DNA of 64,000 nucleotides, from contig CBDEHK010000001.1 in assembly GCA_965238305.1 (NCBI GenBank), forward strand, positions 496,001 through 560,000. Reading direction: 5' to 3'. The position numbers and the translations under genes were made by a program. Shown here piece by piece: positions 1-8,292 of the stretch. The stretch comes from CBDCGJ01 sp965238305. Lineage in GTDB: Bacteria; Pseudomonadota; Alphaproteobacteria; GCA-2731375. How positions within the stretch are numbered: position 1 is the first letter of the stretch; every line of letters begins with the position of its first letter. A model generated the notes under the pieces. The model saw only the letters and a program-made list of their open reading frames with translations. It made no database searches and was not told the origin of the DNA.

Positions 1-1221
1 CCATTTGGCCGACTGTGCCTGGCAACTATCACAGGTCCATGTATCGGCGCCCGGCGCATCATTTGCGCGCCGCAGCCATTCCCGCGCCGCTTCCATATCG
101 CGGCCCTGCGCTTCACTAAGTTCGGCCATGAAAGCACAGACGGTCTTGTTTGCCCTTGCCCCCAGCAGCGGTGCCACCAGATCGCGCGCCTGGGCGAAAT
201 TCCCGGCTGCTTTCGCGGCTTCCGCCAATAACATGATACTTTCCCGGTGTTCGGCGTTTTTAGCTGTCAGTGTTCGCAAGCGCCGCAGCCTTGTTTCAGG
301 CGTCTCGCCCGGTTGCAGCACCATCGCCAAGGCGGCAAGATCTGGATGCGGGCATTGCGACCAGGCCGCCAGCAGAACCCGGTCCGCCTTGCGATAGCTT
401 GTCTGTTGATACAATAATCGGACCGCCTCAACCGCTGCCGGCAGGGGCGAGATCGCCGCCGCTTTTTGCGTCAATGACAAAGCTAACGGTAGCGCGTGAT
501 TGGCCTCCGCTTCGCGGGCCTGGGCCAGGAACAAGGCGACCCGTTGGCGGCGCAACTCATCACCGTCGATGGTGTGGCGTTTTTCCGCTTGTTTCAAATG
601 CCGAATGGCATTGTCCCATTCCCCCTGGTCCGCTTCCAGCAGGATTAATTCGCGGCCCACCCACGGGGCTTTAGGCTTCAGTTGATAGGCCCGCCGCGCC
701 AAAACCAGGGCTTCGACGTCGTCGCCTTCGCGCCGGGCGTAGGCCAACAAACCGCGAAGGCCAAGAAATTCGGTATCGGGGCGCTCCCGCATGGCTTGAA
801 AATGCGTTTTTGCCTTTTTATCGTCGCCGTCCAATTGCGCCGCCTGGGCAGACAACAAAAGGCTCAACGGATTGTCTTCCAGCATGTGATCGGCCCGCTG
901 GGCTTGTTTCAGCGCCAACGGCACGTCGCCTGCGGCCACCGCCACCAAACCATCGCTGAGGGCCGAATAACCGCGCTGGCGACGTCGCTCCAACGCCGCC
1001 TGGCGATAAGATGCCGGCCCGCGCAACAGCCAATGCAGCAGGCGATATAGCGCCAACAACAAAAAAATCGCCAGCAAGATCGCAACCAAGGTCATCCCTA
1101 AAGAGGCTTCGATCAACCAGCCTTGCCATTCAATGGTCATCAACCCTGGATGGTCGGCATACCAGGCGGCGACGCCGGCAATCAATGCCATGGCCAGGAA
1201 CAGCAGGGCAAACTTCAGCAT
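1..1221 (-). CDS. hemY: HemY-like membrane TPR protein (partial, 3' end outside window)
   Basis: The frame is open from an ATG at 1221 to the window edge (407 codons), so the C-terminus is missing. Two membrane segments open the protein (about residues 1-20 and 42-64), the usual N-terminus of proteobacterial HemY. A long TPR-like helical region follows. Close to the edge the frame reads WTCDSCQAQSAKW, which fits the C-terminal Cys-pair motif of this family. Its ATG overlaps the TGA of the upstream mitofilin-like gene by one base (TGATG), so the two are probably translationally coupled. The family sits at the end of hemCD operons; its role is indirect (membrane scaffold or quality control) and it is not the protoporphyrinogen oxidase that shares the name. 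Confidence 0.85.
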   Translation of the reverse strand, partial: MLKFALLFLAMALIAGVAAWYADHPGLMTIEWQGWLIEASLGMTLVAILLAIFLLLALYRLLHWLLRGPASYRQAALERRRQRGYSALSDGLVAVAAGDVPLALKQAQRADHMLEDNPLSLLLSAQAAQLDGDDKKAKTHFQAMRERPDTEFLGLRGLLAYARREGDDVEALVLARRAYQLKPKAPWVGRELILLEADQGEWDNAIRHLKQAEKRHTIDGDELRRQRVALFLAQAREAEANHALPLALSLTQKAAAISPLPAAVEAVRLLYQQTSYRKADRVLLAAWSQCPHPDLAALAMVLQPGETPETRLRRLRTLTAKNAEHRESIMLLAEAAKAAGNFAQARDLVAPLLGARANKTVCAFMAELSEAQGRDMEAAREWLRRANDAPGADTWTCDSCQAQSAKW

Positions 1222-2441
1222 CAGCCGGCCCCCGCCCCGGCCAGGGCCTGCTGTTCCAGGGTGTCCATCGCCGCTTCGACCGCGATACGGGCTTTAGCGT
1301 CATCCAACCAAGGCGCCGCTTTTGCCTGCGCCGCCGCATCCAGGCTTTCAATTTCCGCCACCGCGACTGTCAGATCGCCATCGTTCAAGGCATGTTCCGC
1401 CCGCGCCAAGATCGCTTCGGCGCTGTCACCATCGATGGCGCCGGTGCGCCGTACGGTCACCAAATTTGCCAGTTTCTGCTTGGCGGTATCCCAAAATCCA
1501 GGCGCCGCCATATCGCTGCCATGTAGGACGAGCCGGATCACCTCAGGAAACTCGCTCTGCAAGGCGTCGATATTCTTGACCCCTTCGTCAGCGTGTTCGT
1601 TGAGTGTTTTTAACGCCTCATCGACAATTGTTTGACCGCCGAAGCGCTGTCCGATCGCGGCCAGGACATTGGCGAAGGATCGCCCCTTATCAATCGCCAC
1701 CCGCAACTGCACCAAAGCGATGGCAAATGCTTCTTTTTGCACCGCGGCCACTCGATTTGCCGCTTCCGCCGCCATCGCCTCGACTTTTTGGCTGAGATCT
1801 TTGATGTCGTCGCCAAGTGGCGCCACCGCGTCGTCGGCCATTTCACGGGCCTGTCGCGCCGCCTGCTGCAATTCGCCGGTCAGTTTAATCATATTGGTTT
1901 CCAGCGCGTTCAGCCTGGCCTGCAATCCATCGACGTCGATTTCAGCTGTCGCAGAATTCGCCTGCCCGGCCATTTGTTCGACTTGCCGGGCCACCCTGTC
2001 CAGCGCGGCCTTGGTTTCCGCCAAGCCTGATTGCAAACGGTCTTCCAGCGCCGTAAGTTCGCCGCTTTGCTCGCGGGTGGCGGTATCGCCAGCGCGGCTG
2101 GCTTCCGCCGCCCGCAACTCCCGCACTTGTTGGGCCAAGCCATCAAGATTTTTCGCTGCCACGGCCGCTGCCGTCTCCAACCGCGTCGTTCGCCTCGCCA
2201 ACGCTGAAAGAATTTGACTATTGCCGTTTGTGGGCACCGCCACGGGTTGCAATGCCGCCGGCAGATAGGGTGTCAGCAAGGTCTGAATGAAAGGACCAAC
2301 GACCAGCCCGACGATCAAAGCGATCAACGCCAAGGTCACGCCACTGGAACTTTTGCCGGTAGTTTCAGGCTCCGTCACTTCGGCATTGATAACTTCCGCC
2401 TCAACTTCGATGGCTTCATCTTGTTCTGTTTTATCCGCCAT
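1221..2441 (-). CDS. Mitofilin/HemX-like membrane protein
   Basis: About 406 residues. A short acidic cytoplasmic N-terminus is followed by one membrane helix (about residues 44-66), then a long Ala/Gln/Glu-rich coiled coil and a helical C-terminal domain. This is the layout of alphaproteobacterial mitofilin-domain (COG4223) proteins encoded between hemD and hemY, thought to shape or scaffold the inner membrane. I chose the ATG at 2441. A GTG seven codons upstream (2462), preceded by GGAACGAG, is an alternative. It lies 32 bases after hemD and overlaps hemY by one base, so it belongs to the hem operon. Confidence 0.8.
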   Translation of the reverse strand: MADKTEQDEAIEVEAEVINAEVTEPETTGKSSSGVTLALIALIVGLVVGPFIQTLLTPYLPAALQPVAVPTNGNSQILSALARRTTRLETAAAVAAKNLDGLAQQVRELRAAEASRAGDTATREQSGELTALEDRLQSGLAETKAALDRVARQVEQMAGQANSATAEIDVDGLQARLNALETNMIKLTGELQQAARQAREMADDAVAPLGDDIKDLSQKVEAMAAEAANRVAAVQKEAFAIALVQLRVAIDKGRSFANVLAAIGQRFGGQTIVDEALKTLNEHADEGVKNIDALQSEFPEVIRLVLHGSDMAAPGFWDTAKQKLANLVTVRRTGAIDGDSAEAILARAEHALNDGDLTVAVAEIESLDAAAQAKAAPWLDDAKARIAVEAAMDTLEQQALAGAGAG

Positions 2442-2473
2442 TTTGGTTTCTTTCTTATTCACACTCGTTCCAG

Positions 2474-3181
2474 TTACGCTTGCCCGATTTGCGCTAATAT
2501 GGCCGTTTGACTAGGTTCCGCCGCAATACAGACGCGGGCCCAATTTAACCGGCTTGTTGCCTGCGCCACGGCATCGGACAGGCAGAAAACCGTTACATTC
2601 GAGACCTTATCCTGCAGCTGTTCGCGCAATACTAACCTAACAAAAGTCTTCGCCGTGCGGGGAGAGAAAATAACCACAGCGTCGATATTTCCATTCGAGA
2701 TGGCGGTTCTAGTGGTCAAACTCAAGCTTTCGCTGGCCCGTGCCTCATAAAGCACCTGCCGGCGAAGAACATAACCCAACGCACTTAATTGGCCGGCTAG
2801 ATCGCCTGCTACTTTGGTGCCGGCAATATGCAGCAGTATTTTGTCGTCAACCGGTTGTTTCGATGTGATCAATCGCACCAAATCGTCAACGTCGCCATGG
2901 GCGCTATCGATATTTTCGAAACCGAGCTCTTGAGCTGCCCGCGCCGTCGCCTCGCCAACAGCCAGAACGGGGATTGATCGGACCTCACAATTTTGCGTAA
3001 AAGCGCGGATGCCGTTGGCACTGGTTACGATCAAGGCGGCCACGTCTAGCAAATCGATCGCTTGATTTTGATAAATTTCGATCGTCAGCAGGGGTTCGAT
3101 CAAGCTGTCATGACCGAAATCTTGCAAAATTTCCGCGAGTGCTTCTGCATCCGCTCGTGGTCGGGTCAGCAAGAGCCGCAT
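2474..3181 (-). CDS. hemD: Uroporphyrinogen-III synthase
   Basis: 235 residues, the usual HemD length. It closes linear hydroxymethylbilane to uroporphyrinogen III with inversion of ring D, in the cytoplasm. The start MRLLLTRPRADAEALAE and the internal segments TSANGIRAF and VIFSPRTAKTF are typical of the two-domain HemD fold, a family with poor overall conservation. It starts six bases after the hemC stop, so it is co-transcribed and shares the pathway step order. The assignment rests on motif plus operon position. Confidence 0.93.
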   Translation of the reverse strand: MRLLLTRPRADAEALAEILQDFGHDSLIEPLLTIEIYQNQAIDLLDVAALIVTSANGIRAFTQNCEVRSIPVLAVGEATARAAQELGFENIDSAHGDVDDLVRLITSKQPVDDKILLHIAGTKVAGDLAGQLSALGYVLRRQVLYEARASESLSLTTRTAISNGNIDAVVIFSPRTAKTFVRLVLREQLQDKVSNVTVFCLSDAVAQATSRLNWARVCIAAEPSQTAILAQIGQA

Positions 3182-3187
3182 AACCGA

Positions 3188-4117
3188 TCAATCCGTAAAA
3201 AACTCAGGGCCGCCCTTGGCCTTGAGTTCCTGGCCGGCATCGTCACCCAAAGCTTGCGCCTGGCTTTCTGGGCCTTGCCGTCGGGCGGTATGACAGACTT
3301 TACCATCCGGCGTAAGGATTTCGCCATGCAGTATAATATCGCCCGCCTGCAATTCCGCCAGAGCTGCAATCGGGGTTCGGCAGGAGCCGTCCAGAGCGGC
3401 CAAAAAAGCCCGCTCCGCGGTGATCCGGGTCCAAGTCGGGGCATGGTTCAACGGCGCGATCAGTTCGCTGATGCGCGGATCGTCCTGGCGGCTTTCCAGG
3501 CCGATTGCGCCTTGTGCTACTGCCGGCAACATGATCTCCGGCGCCATCGCTTCGGTGATACGCTCCGCCTGCCCCAAGCGATTGAGGCCGGCGCAGGCCA
3601 GAAAAGTTGCGTCCGCCAGGCCTTCTTGCAATTTTCTGAGCCGGGTTTCGACATTGCCGCGAAACTCTACAATTTTCAGATCCGGTCGCATATGTCGGAC
3701 CTGCGCGGCCCGGCGCAGCGAGGAAGAGCCGACGACCGCCCCTTCGGGCAGCGTTTCAAACGACGCCGAAGTGAGCGATATAAAGGCGTCGCGGGCATCT
3801 TCGCGTTCCAACACACAGTTCAAGCCCAACCCGGCCGGCAATTCGGTCGGCAAATCCTTTGACGAATGAACGCCAATATCGACCTCTCCGGCCAACATGG
3901 CGTCTTCAATTTCCTTGGTAAAGAGGCCTTTGCCGCCAAAATCACGCAGGGACTTATCTTGGATACGGTCGCCACTGGTGCGGAAGATGCAGATCGCTAT
4001 ATCGCCGCCGCTCAAATGCGCGTGGGCGGACAGCAGAAGCGATTTTACCTCCTCCGCCTGAGCCAAAGCCAAAGGACTGCCACGGGTGCCGATTGTAATT
4101 CTCTGTTGCCGGGTCAT
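3188..4117 (-). CDS. hemC: Porphobilinogen deaminase (hydroxymethylbilane synthase)
   Basis: 309 residues from the ATG at 4117. Polymerises four porphobilinogens into hydroxymethylbilane. It shows the N-terminal signature IGTRGSPLALAQAEEV, the GKGLFTKEIE stretch, the SSKDLPTELPAG loop, and DGSCRTP with the Cys that carries the dipyrromethane cofactor. The open frame continues upstream to 4357 across the tsaD start, but only a start near 4117 gives the family's length and N-terminus (4171 is a second possibility). First gene of the hemC-hemD-HemX-like-hemY operon and divergent from tsaD. Confidence 0.96.
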   Translation of the reverse strand: MTRQQRITIGTRGSPLALAQAEEVKSLLLSAHAHLSGGDIAICIFRTSGDRIQDKSLRDFGGKGLFTKEIEDAMLAGEVDIGVHSSKDLPTELPAGLGLNCVLEREDARDAFISLTSASFETLPEGAVVGSSSLRRAAQVRHMRPDLKIVEFRGNVETRLRKLQEGLADATFLACAGLNRLGQAERITEAMAPEIMLPAVAQGAIGLESRQDDPRISELIAPLNHAPTWTRITAERAFLAALDGSCRTPIAALAELQAGDIILHGEILTPDGKVCHTARRQGPESQAQALGDDAGQELKAKGGPEFFTD

Positions 4118-4195
4118 AAGCACAGGTGCTAAGGCCTGAATTGGGAAAGCGCAAGCGCTAAATCGTCGCATCGGACGATAGATGGAAGGAAGAAT
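4118..4195. promoter_or_regulatory. Divergent promoter region hemC / tsaD
   Basis: This 78-base gap separates two divergent operons and must hold both promoters unless hemC starts further upstream. GGAAGGA sits just before the tsaD ATG as its ribosome binding site. A short palindrome, GCGCAAGCGC, lies in the middle. I cannot identify convincing -35/-10 boxes. Confidence 0.4.
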
Positions 4196-5239
4196 ATGCG
4201 GGTCCTGGGCATTGAAACCAGCTGCGATGAAACCGCTGCCGCGATTGTTACCAGCGAGCGTGAAATCCTTGCCAATGTGGTATTGAGCCAGATCGACGAG
4301 CACCGCCCCTATGGCGGCGTGGTGCCGGAAATTGCCGCCCGTGCCCATGTCGAACATCTGGACCGGCTCATTGCGCAGGCCATGACCGAAGCTGATATGG
4401 ATTTCGATGATCTGGACGCCGTCGCCGCCACTGCCGGGCCCGGTTTAATCGGTGGCGTCATGGTCGGCCTGGTTACCGCAAAAGCGATTGCCGCGGCCAC
4501 CGGCAAGCCGCTGATTGCCGTCAATCATCTTGAAGGGCATGCCTTGACCGCGCGATTGACCGACAAGGTACCGTTTCCCTATCTCCTGCTGCTGGTTTCG
4601 GGCGGCCATTGCCAGATATTAGTGGTTGAAGGGGTCGGACAATATCGCCGCCTTGGCACCACCATCGATGACGCCATTGGCGAAGCGTTCGACAAGACCG
4701 CCAAAATGCTCGACCTCGGCTATCCGGGCGGACCGGCGGTGGAAGCGACCGCGTTGAACGGCGATCCCAAAGCCGTTCCGTTGCCCAGACCGATGAAAGG
4801 CCGCGAAGGTTGCGATTTTTCCTTCGCCGGCTTGAAAACCGCGGTGCTGCATGCGTTGAAAAAAGACCCTCAAATTTCCCCGGCCGATATGGCGGCAAGT
4901 TTTCAACAAGCCGTCGTCGATGTCGTGGTCGACCGTCTAGACCATGCTTTGATCTGGACAAAAGACCATTACCCTGACGTTGCCCATGTGGTGGTGGCCG
5001 GCGGTGTCGCCGCCAACAAAGCTTTGCGAAGCGGATTGGAGGATATCGTCCGGCAAGCCGAGATGGAACTGGTGGCGCCACCAATCGGGCTTTGTACCGA
5101 CAATGGCGCCATGATTGCTTGGGCCGGCCTAGAACGATTACGGGCCGGACTGACCGATGAATTGGACGCTGAAGCCCGCCCGCGCTGGCCGCTGGATCCC
5201 GATGCCGCGCCCAAACCCTTTGCCGGCGTCCGGGCATAA
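4196..5239 (+). CDS. tsaD: tRNA N6-threonylcarbamoyladenosine transferase subunit TsaD
   Basis: 347 residues. Transfers threonylcarbamoyl from TC-AMP to A37 of ANN-decoding tRNAs, together with TsaB and TsaE. It opens MRVLGIETSCDETAAAIV, has the metal-binding HVEHLDRLIAQA region and the NHLEGHALTARL His motif, and later LLLLVSGGHCQ, GEAFDKTAKML and VAGGVAANKALR, all hallmarks of Kae1/TsaD. GGAAGGA precedes the ATG. gpsA follows after 15 bases, the common alphaproteobacterial order. Confidence 0.97.
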   Translation: MRVLGIETSCDETAAAIVTSEREILANVVLSQIDEHRPYGGVVPEIAARAHVEHLDRLIAQAMTEADMDFDDLDAVAATAGPGLIGGVMVGLVTAKAIAAATGKPLIAVNHLEGHALTARLTDKVPFPYLLLLVSGGHCQILVVEGVGQYRRLGTTIDDAIGEAFDKTAKMLDLGYPGGPAVEATALNGDPKAVPLPRPMKGREGCDFSFAGLKTAVLHALKKDPQISPADMAASFQQAVVDVVVDRLDHALIWTKDHYPDVAHVVVAGGVAANKALRSGLEDIVRQAEMELVAPPIGLCTDNGAMIAWAGLERLRAGLTDELDAEARPRWPLDPDAAPKPFAGVRA

Positions 5240-5254
5240 GGTTAGGATAAGGCT

Positions 5255-6250
5255 ATGAAACGCATTGCAGTTATCGGCGGTGGTGCCTGGGGCACAGCGC
5301 TGGCCCAGGTCTGTCGGGCCAATGGCCGCGACACCGTGATCTGGGCCTTGGAAGACGACGTTGTCGGGGCGATCAACCAGAGCCACGAAAACAAGGTTTA
5401 TCTGCCGGGTGTGCCGCTTGATCCCGATTTGCGTGCGACCAGGGAACTGGGCGAAGCCGGCGACGCGGATCTGGTGCTGTTGGTGACGCCGGCGCAGCAT
5501 TTGCGTAGTATTGCCAGACAACTCGCGGGGCAGGTGAAGGGCGGTGTGCCAATGGTGATCTGCTCCAAAGGGGTGGAGATCGGTAGTTTCGCCTTGATGA
5601 GCGAGGTGTTGGCGGAAATCCTGCCGGAAAACCCGCCGGCTATCCTGTCAGGGCCGACCTTTGCTCAAGAAGTAGCGTCCGGCCTGCCGACCGCCGTGAC
5701 TTTGGCGGCAGCGGGCGAAAAAACCGGCGGCGCCATTGTTGAAGCCATCGGCCGGCCCACCTTCCGTCCTTATTTGAGCGATGACATTATTGGTGCCCAG
5801 ATCGGCGGTGCCGTGAAAAATGTGATTGCGGTCGCCTGTGGCATCGTTGAAGGCAAGCGCCTGGGTGAAAATGCCCGCGCCGCGCTGATGACCCGAGGGC
5901 TGGCGGAGCTGGCGCGCTACGGGATCGCCCGTGGCGCCCGCATGGAAACCCTAATGGGATTATCCGGCATCGGCGATCTGTCGCTGACCTGCAATAGTTT
6001 GCAGTCGCGCAACATGTCGTTTGGCGCCGAACTAGGGCAGGGGAAGACCGCGGCTGAGATTAAAGCGGCGCGCAATTCCGTCGCCGAAGGGGTCCATACC
6101 GCGGCGGCCGTGACGGCGGAGGCCACGGCCAAGAATATCGACATGCCGATCGCGGCGACGGTCGATCTAATCGCCAATCAGGGGGGCAATGTCGACGACG
6201 CCATTCAGGCCTTGCTCAGCCGCCCCTTCCAACCGGAATTCCGCGATTGA
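5255..6250 (+). CDS. gpsA: Glycerol-3-phosphate dehydrogenase [NAD(P)+]
   Basis: 331 residues. Reduces dihydroxyacetone phosphate to sn-glycerol-3-phosphate for phospholipid synthesis. The N-terminal Rossmann motif is VIGGGAWGTALAQ. Further on are ICSKGVE, the LSGPTFAQEVASGLPTAV signature and GGAVKNVIAVACGI with the catalytic Lys. The C-terminal domain ends at the usual length. Starts 15 bases after tsaD and is probably co-transcribed with it. Confidence 0.97.
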   Translation: MKRIAVIGGGAWGTALAQVCRANGRDTVIWALEDDVVGAINQSHENKVYLPGVPLDPDLRATRELGEAGDADLVLLVTPAQHLRSIARQLAGQVKGGVPMVICSKGVEIGSFALMSEVLAEILPENPPAILSGPTFAQEVASGLPTAVTLAAAGEKTGGAIVEAIGRPTFRPYLSDDIIGAQIGGAVKNVIAVACGIVEGKRLGENARAALMTRGLAELARYGIARGARMETLMGLSGIGDLSLTCNSLQSRNMSFGAELGQGKTAAEIKAARNSVAEGVHTAAAVTAEATAKNIDMPIAATVDLIANQGGNVDDAIQALLSRPFQPEFRD

Positions 6251-6296
6251 GCAAAGACTTGCTATAATATCAAGATCGCCGCAGAATTTCCCCAGT

Positions 6297-7319
6297 ATGG
6301 ATAGTCGCGCGGTAAAACAGCTGGCTTTGGATTTGGGTGCCGATTTGGTCGGTATTGCCAGCGCCAAAATTTTGAACGCCTTTCCCCCCGATTTGCGGTT
6401 TCCGCAAACGCCGGAGCGGATTTCCCCCCATGTCAAAAGCGTTGTCGTGCTGGTGCAGCGGATACCGGTCGGTGCCTTCCGCTGCAAAAGCAACGTCCCG
6501 GTGCAATATATGGATATGCTGGTATTGCGAAAAATGGACCGGGTCGCCCACCGCCTGGCGGAAAAATTGGAACGCGCTGGGCATCCAAGCTTCGTGACGG
6601 CGGCGCAAGAGACCGACTGGAATTTCAAGAATGCCAGTTATGGCCATTTATCGACCCGTCATCTGGGGGTTGAGGCGGGACTTGGCACCTTCGGTTTGGA
6701 AGTGAATATTCTGACCCCGGAATTTGGTCCCCGGCTTTATTTGACCGGGGTCTTGACGGAACTTGAACTGGACGCCGATGCGCCGATCAGCGAACAGGTC
6801 TGTATCGGGGAAAGCTGCAGCCGTTGTCTGCATTCCTGCCCCACTGACGCGGTCGGCCATTTTGCCATCGACAAGCGCGCCTGTGCCATGGAAGCGCAGG
6901 AATTCGGTTTCGCAACGATCCTGAAATACCTAAACCGGTTGATCGAGGCGCCGGACGGCAAACATCAAGAGATGTTGAAATCCCGCGACGTCTTCGGTTT
7001 CTGGCAGGGCCTGTTGCGCGTTGTCGGCTCGTTCGGCGATTGCCCCAGATGTTTGGCGGTCTGCCCGGTTGGCAATGATTATCACGCACATCTAGCGAAG
7101 GTGCAGAAAGTCATCCCGGAACGCACGCCCGAAAAAGTGGCGAAGGGCAAATCTTTCAAAGAAGCGCGCCAGGAAGGTGGCGAAATTGCCGGCTTAGATA
7201 ACTGGAATATCCGCTGGGTCGGCCCAGACGGCTATCAGGGCATGGTGGCGCGGCAATTACAGGCCTTCAAAGCCGAACAGCGCGAACGCGAAGTGGCGTA
7301 TCAGAAGGAGGATGATTAA
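6297..7319 (+). CDS. QueG/reductive-dehalogenase-like 4Fe-4S protein, copy 1
   Basis: 340 residues from the ATG at 6297; the frame runs back into gpsA but homology with the next gene begins after this Met. The segment AVKQLALDLGADLVGIASAK and the AVEAGLGTFGL-like middle (here GVEAGLGTFGL) resemble the cobalamin-dependent epoxyqueuosine reductase / reductive dehalogenase superfamily. Two ferredoxin clusters are implied by CIGESCSRCLHSCP and CPRCLAVCP, with an extra Cys in KRACAMEAQ between them. It lacks a twin-arginine signal, so it is cytoplasmic. It is not an obvious QueG orthologue. It is followed at once by a paralogue and a CoA-ligase-like gene, suggesting a shared pathway whose substrate I cannot name. 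Confidence 0.8.
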   Translation: MDSRAVKQLALDLGADLVGIASAKILNAFPPDLRFPQTPERISPHVKSVVVLVQRIPVGAFRCKSNVPVQYMDMLVLRKMDRVAHRLAEKLERAGHPSFVTAAQETDWNFKNASYGHLSTRHLGVEAGLGTFGLEVNILTPEFGPRLYLTGVLTELELDADAPISEQVCIGESCSRCLHSCPTDAVGHFAIDKRACAMEAQEFGFATILKYLNRLIEAPDGKHQEMLKSRDVFGFWQGLLRVVGSFGDCPRCLAVCPVGNDYHAHLAKVQKVIPERTPEKVAKGKSFKEARQEGGEIAGLDNWNIRWVGPDGYQGMVARQLQAFKAEQREREVAYQKEDD

Positions 7320-7323
7320 GGTC

Positions 7324-8292
7324 ATGGTCGCGGCTTTTCAAGAACCGCTCACGCTTAGCGAGATCAAACAACAGGCCAAGGCGTTTGGTGCCGACCTGGT
7401 CGGCGTGGCGGCTGGCCAAGTGCTGGAAGAATACGCCGGGGAAGGGCGCAAACCGTCCGACATCACCGATCATGACGCCAGCCGGGTCATTGTTCTGGCC
7501 AAACGCTATAGCGCCGGCACCGCGCGCATCTTGGACTGGAACAATCGGCATAAATATTACAATGACGAATTGACCCTGACAGCATTGGAAGAAACCTCCC
7601 TGGAACTGGTCTATTGGCTCGAGGATAAAGGTTATCCCGCCATTATCGTCCCGCCGACCCATGTTGATCCCTGGCGCTATTGGGGCGACCCGAACGCCCA
7701 TCAAGAAACCCTGTTGTCGATGCCGCACGCGGCGGTGGAAGCGGGGCTGGGCACCTTGGGCCTGAATTTACAACTGATCACGCCGGAATATGGGCCTCGC
7801 GTGATCCTGACCGTCGTCTTGTGTTCGGTCGACTGCGAAACCGACCAGCGGCAGGAAAAAGCGCTTTGTTTGGGTCCGGAATGTGGGCGTTGCCTTTTGG
7901 CCTGTCCGGGCGACGTGATTGGGCAATGGCAACGCGATTGGGAAGCGTGCGATGATTATCGCGCGCCCCATGGTTTCAAACAACTGACCAGCCACATGAC
8001 GGAAATTTTGGAAACGAGCGACGCGGAAGCCCGCAAGGACTTGGTCCGCTCCGAAACCAGTTTTAATCTGTGGCAAAGTATCTTGCGGGGCAGCGGTGTC
8101 ATTACCGGCTGCCGGCGTTGTCAGGACGTCTGTCCTGTCGGCGCTGATTATGGCGGTTTGCAGGACGCATTGGATACTATTCCAGAGGCGACTGGTGATA
8201 AACAAAAGCGCCTTGAGGGATATAAATCGTCGCCGATCGCAGCTGGATACGAAGCGCAGAAACGTTGGATTGGGAAATTCGATGATGAATGA
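7324..8292 (+). CDS. QueG/reductive-dehalogenase-like 4Fe-4S protein, copy 2
   Basis: 322 residues from the ATG at 7324. The ATG at 7312 abuts AAGGAGG with no spacing, so 7324 is the likelier start. It is a clear paralogue of the previous product: IKQQAKAFGADLVGVAAGQV, AAVEAGLGTLGLNLQLITPE, CLGPECGRCLLACP and CRRCQDVCPVGADYG repeat the same motifs in the same order. Both copies keep all cluster cysteines, so neither looks degenerate. Two diverged copies side by side suggest a heterodimer or two successive reductions. The next gene overlaps its last codons. Confidence 0.8.
   Translation: MVAAFQEPLTLSEIKQQAKAFGADLVGVAAGQVLEEYAGEGRKPSDITDHDASRVIVLAKRYSAGTARILDWNNRHKYYNDELTLTALEETSLELVYWLEDKGYPAIIVPPTHVDPWRYWGDPNAHQETLLSMPHAAVEAGLGTLGLNLQLITPEYGPRVILTVVLCSVDCETDQRQEKALCLGPECGRCLLACPGDVIGQWQRDWEACDDYRAPHGFKQLTSHMTEILETSDAEARKDLVRSETSFNLWQSILRGSGVITGCRRCQDVCPVGADYGGLQDALDTIPEATGDKQKRLEGYKSSPIAAGYEAQKRWIGKFDDE

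Noticed and set aside
818..1129. Minus-strand 103-codon frame
   Set aside because: It overlaps hemY in a different frame on the same strand and has no family features; the hemY frame has the better motifs and operon fit.
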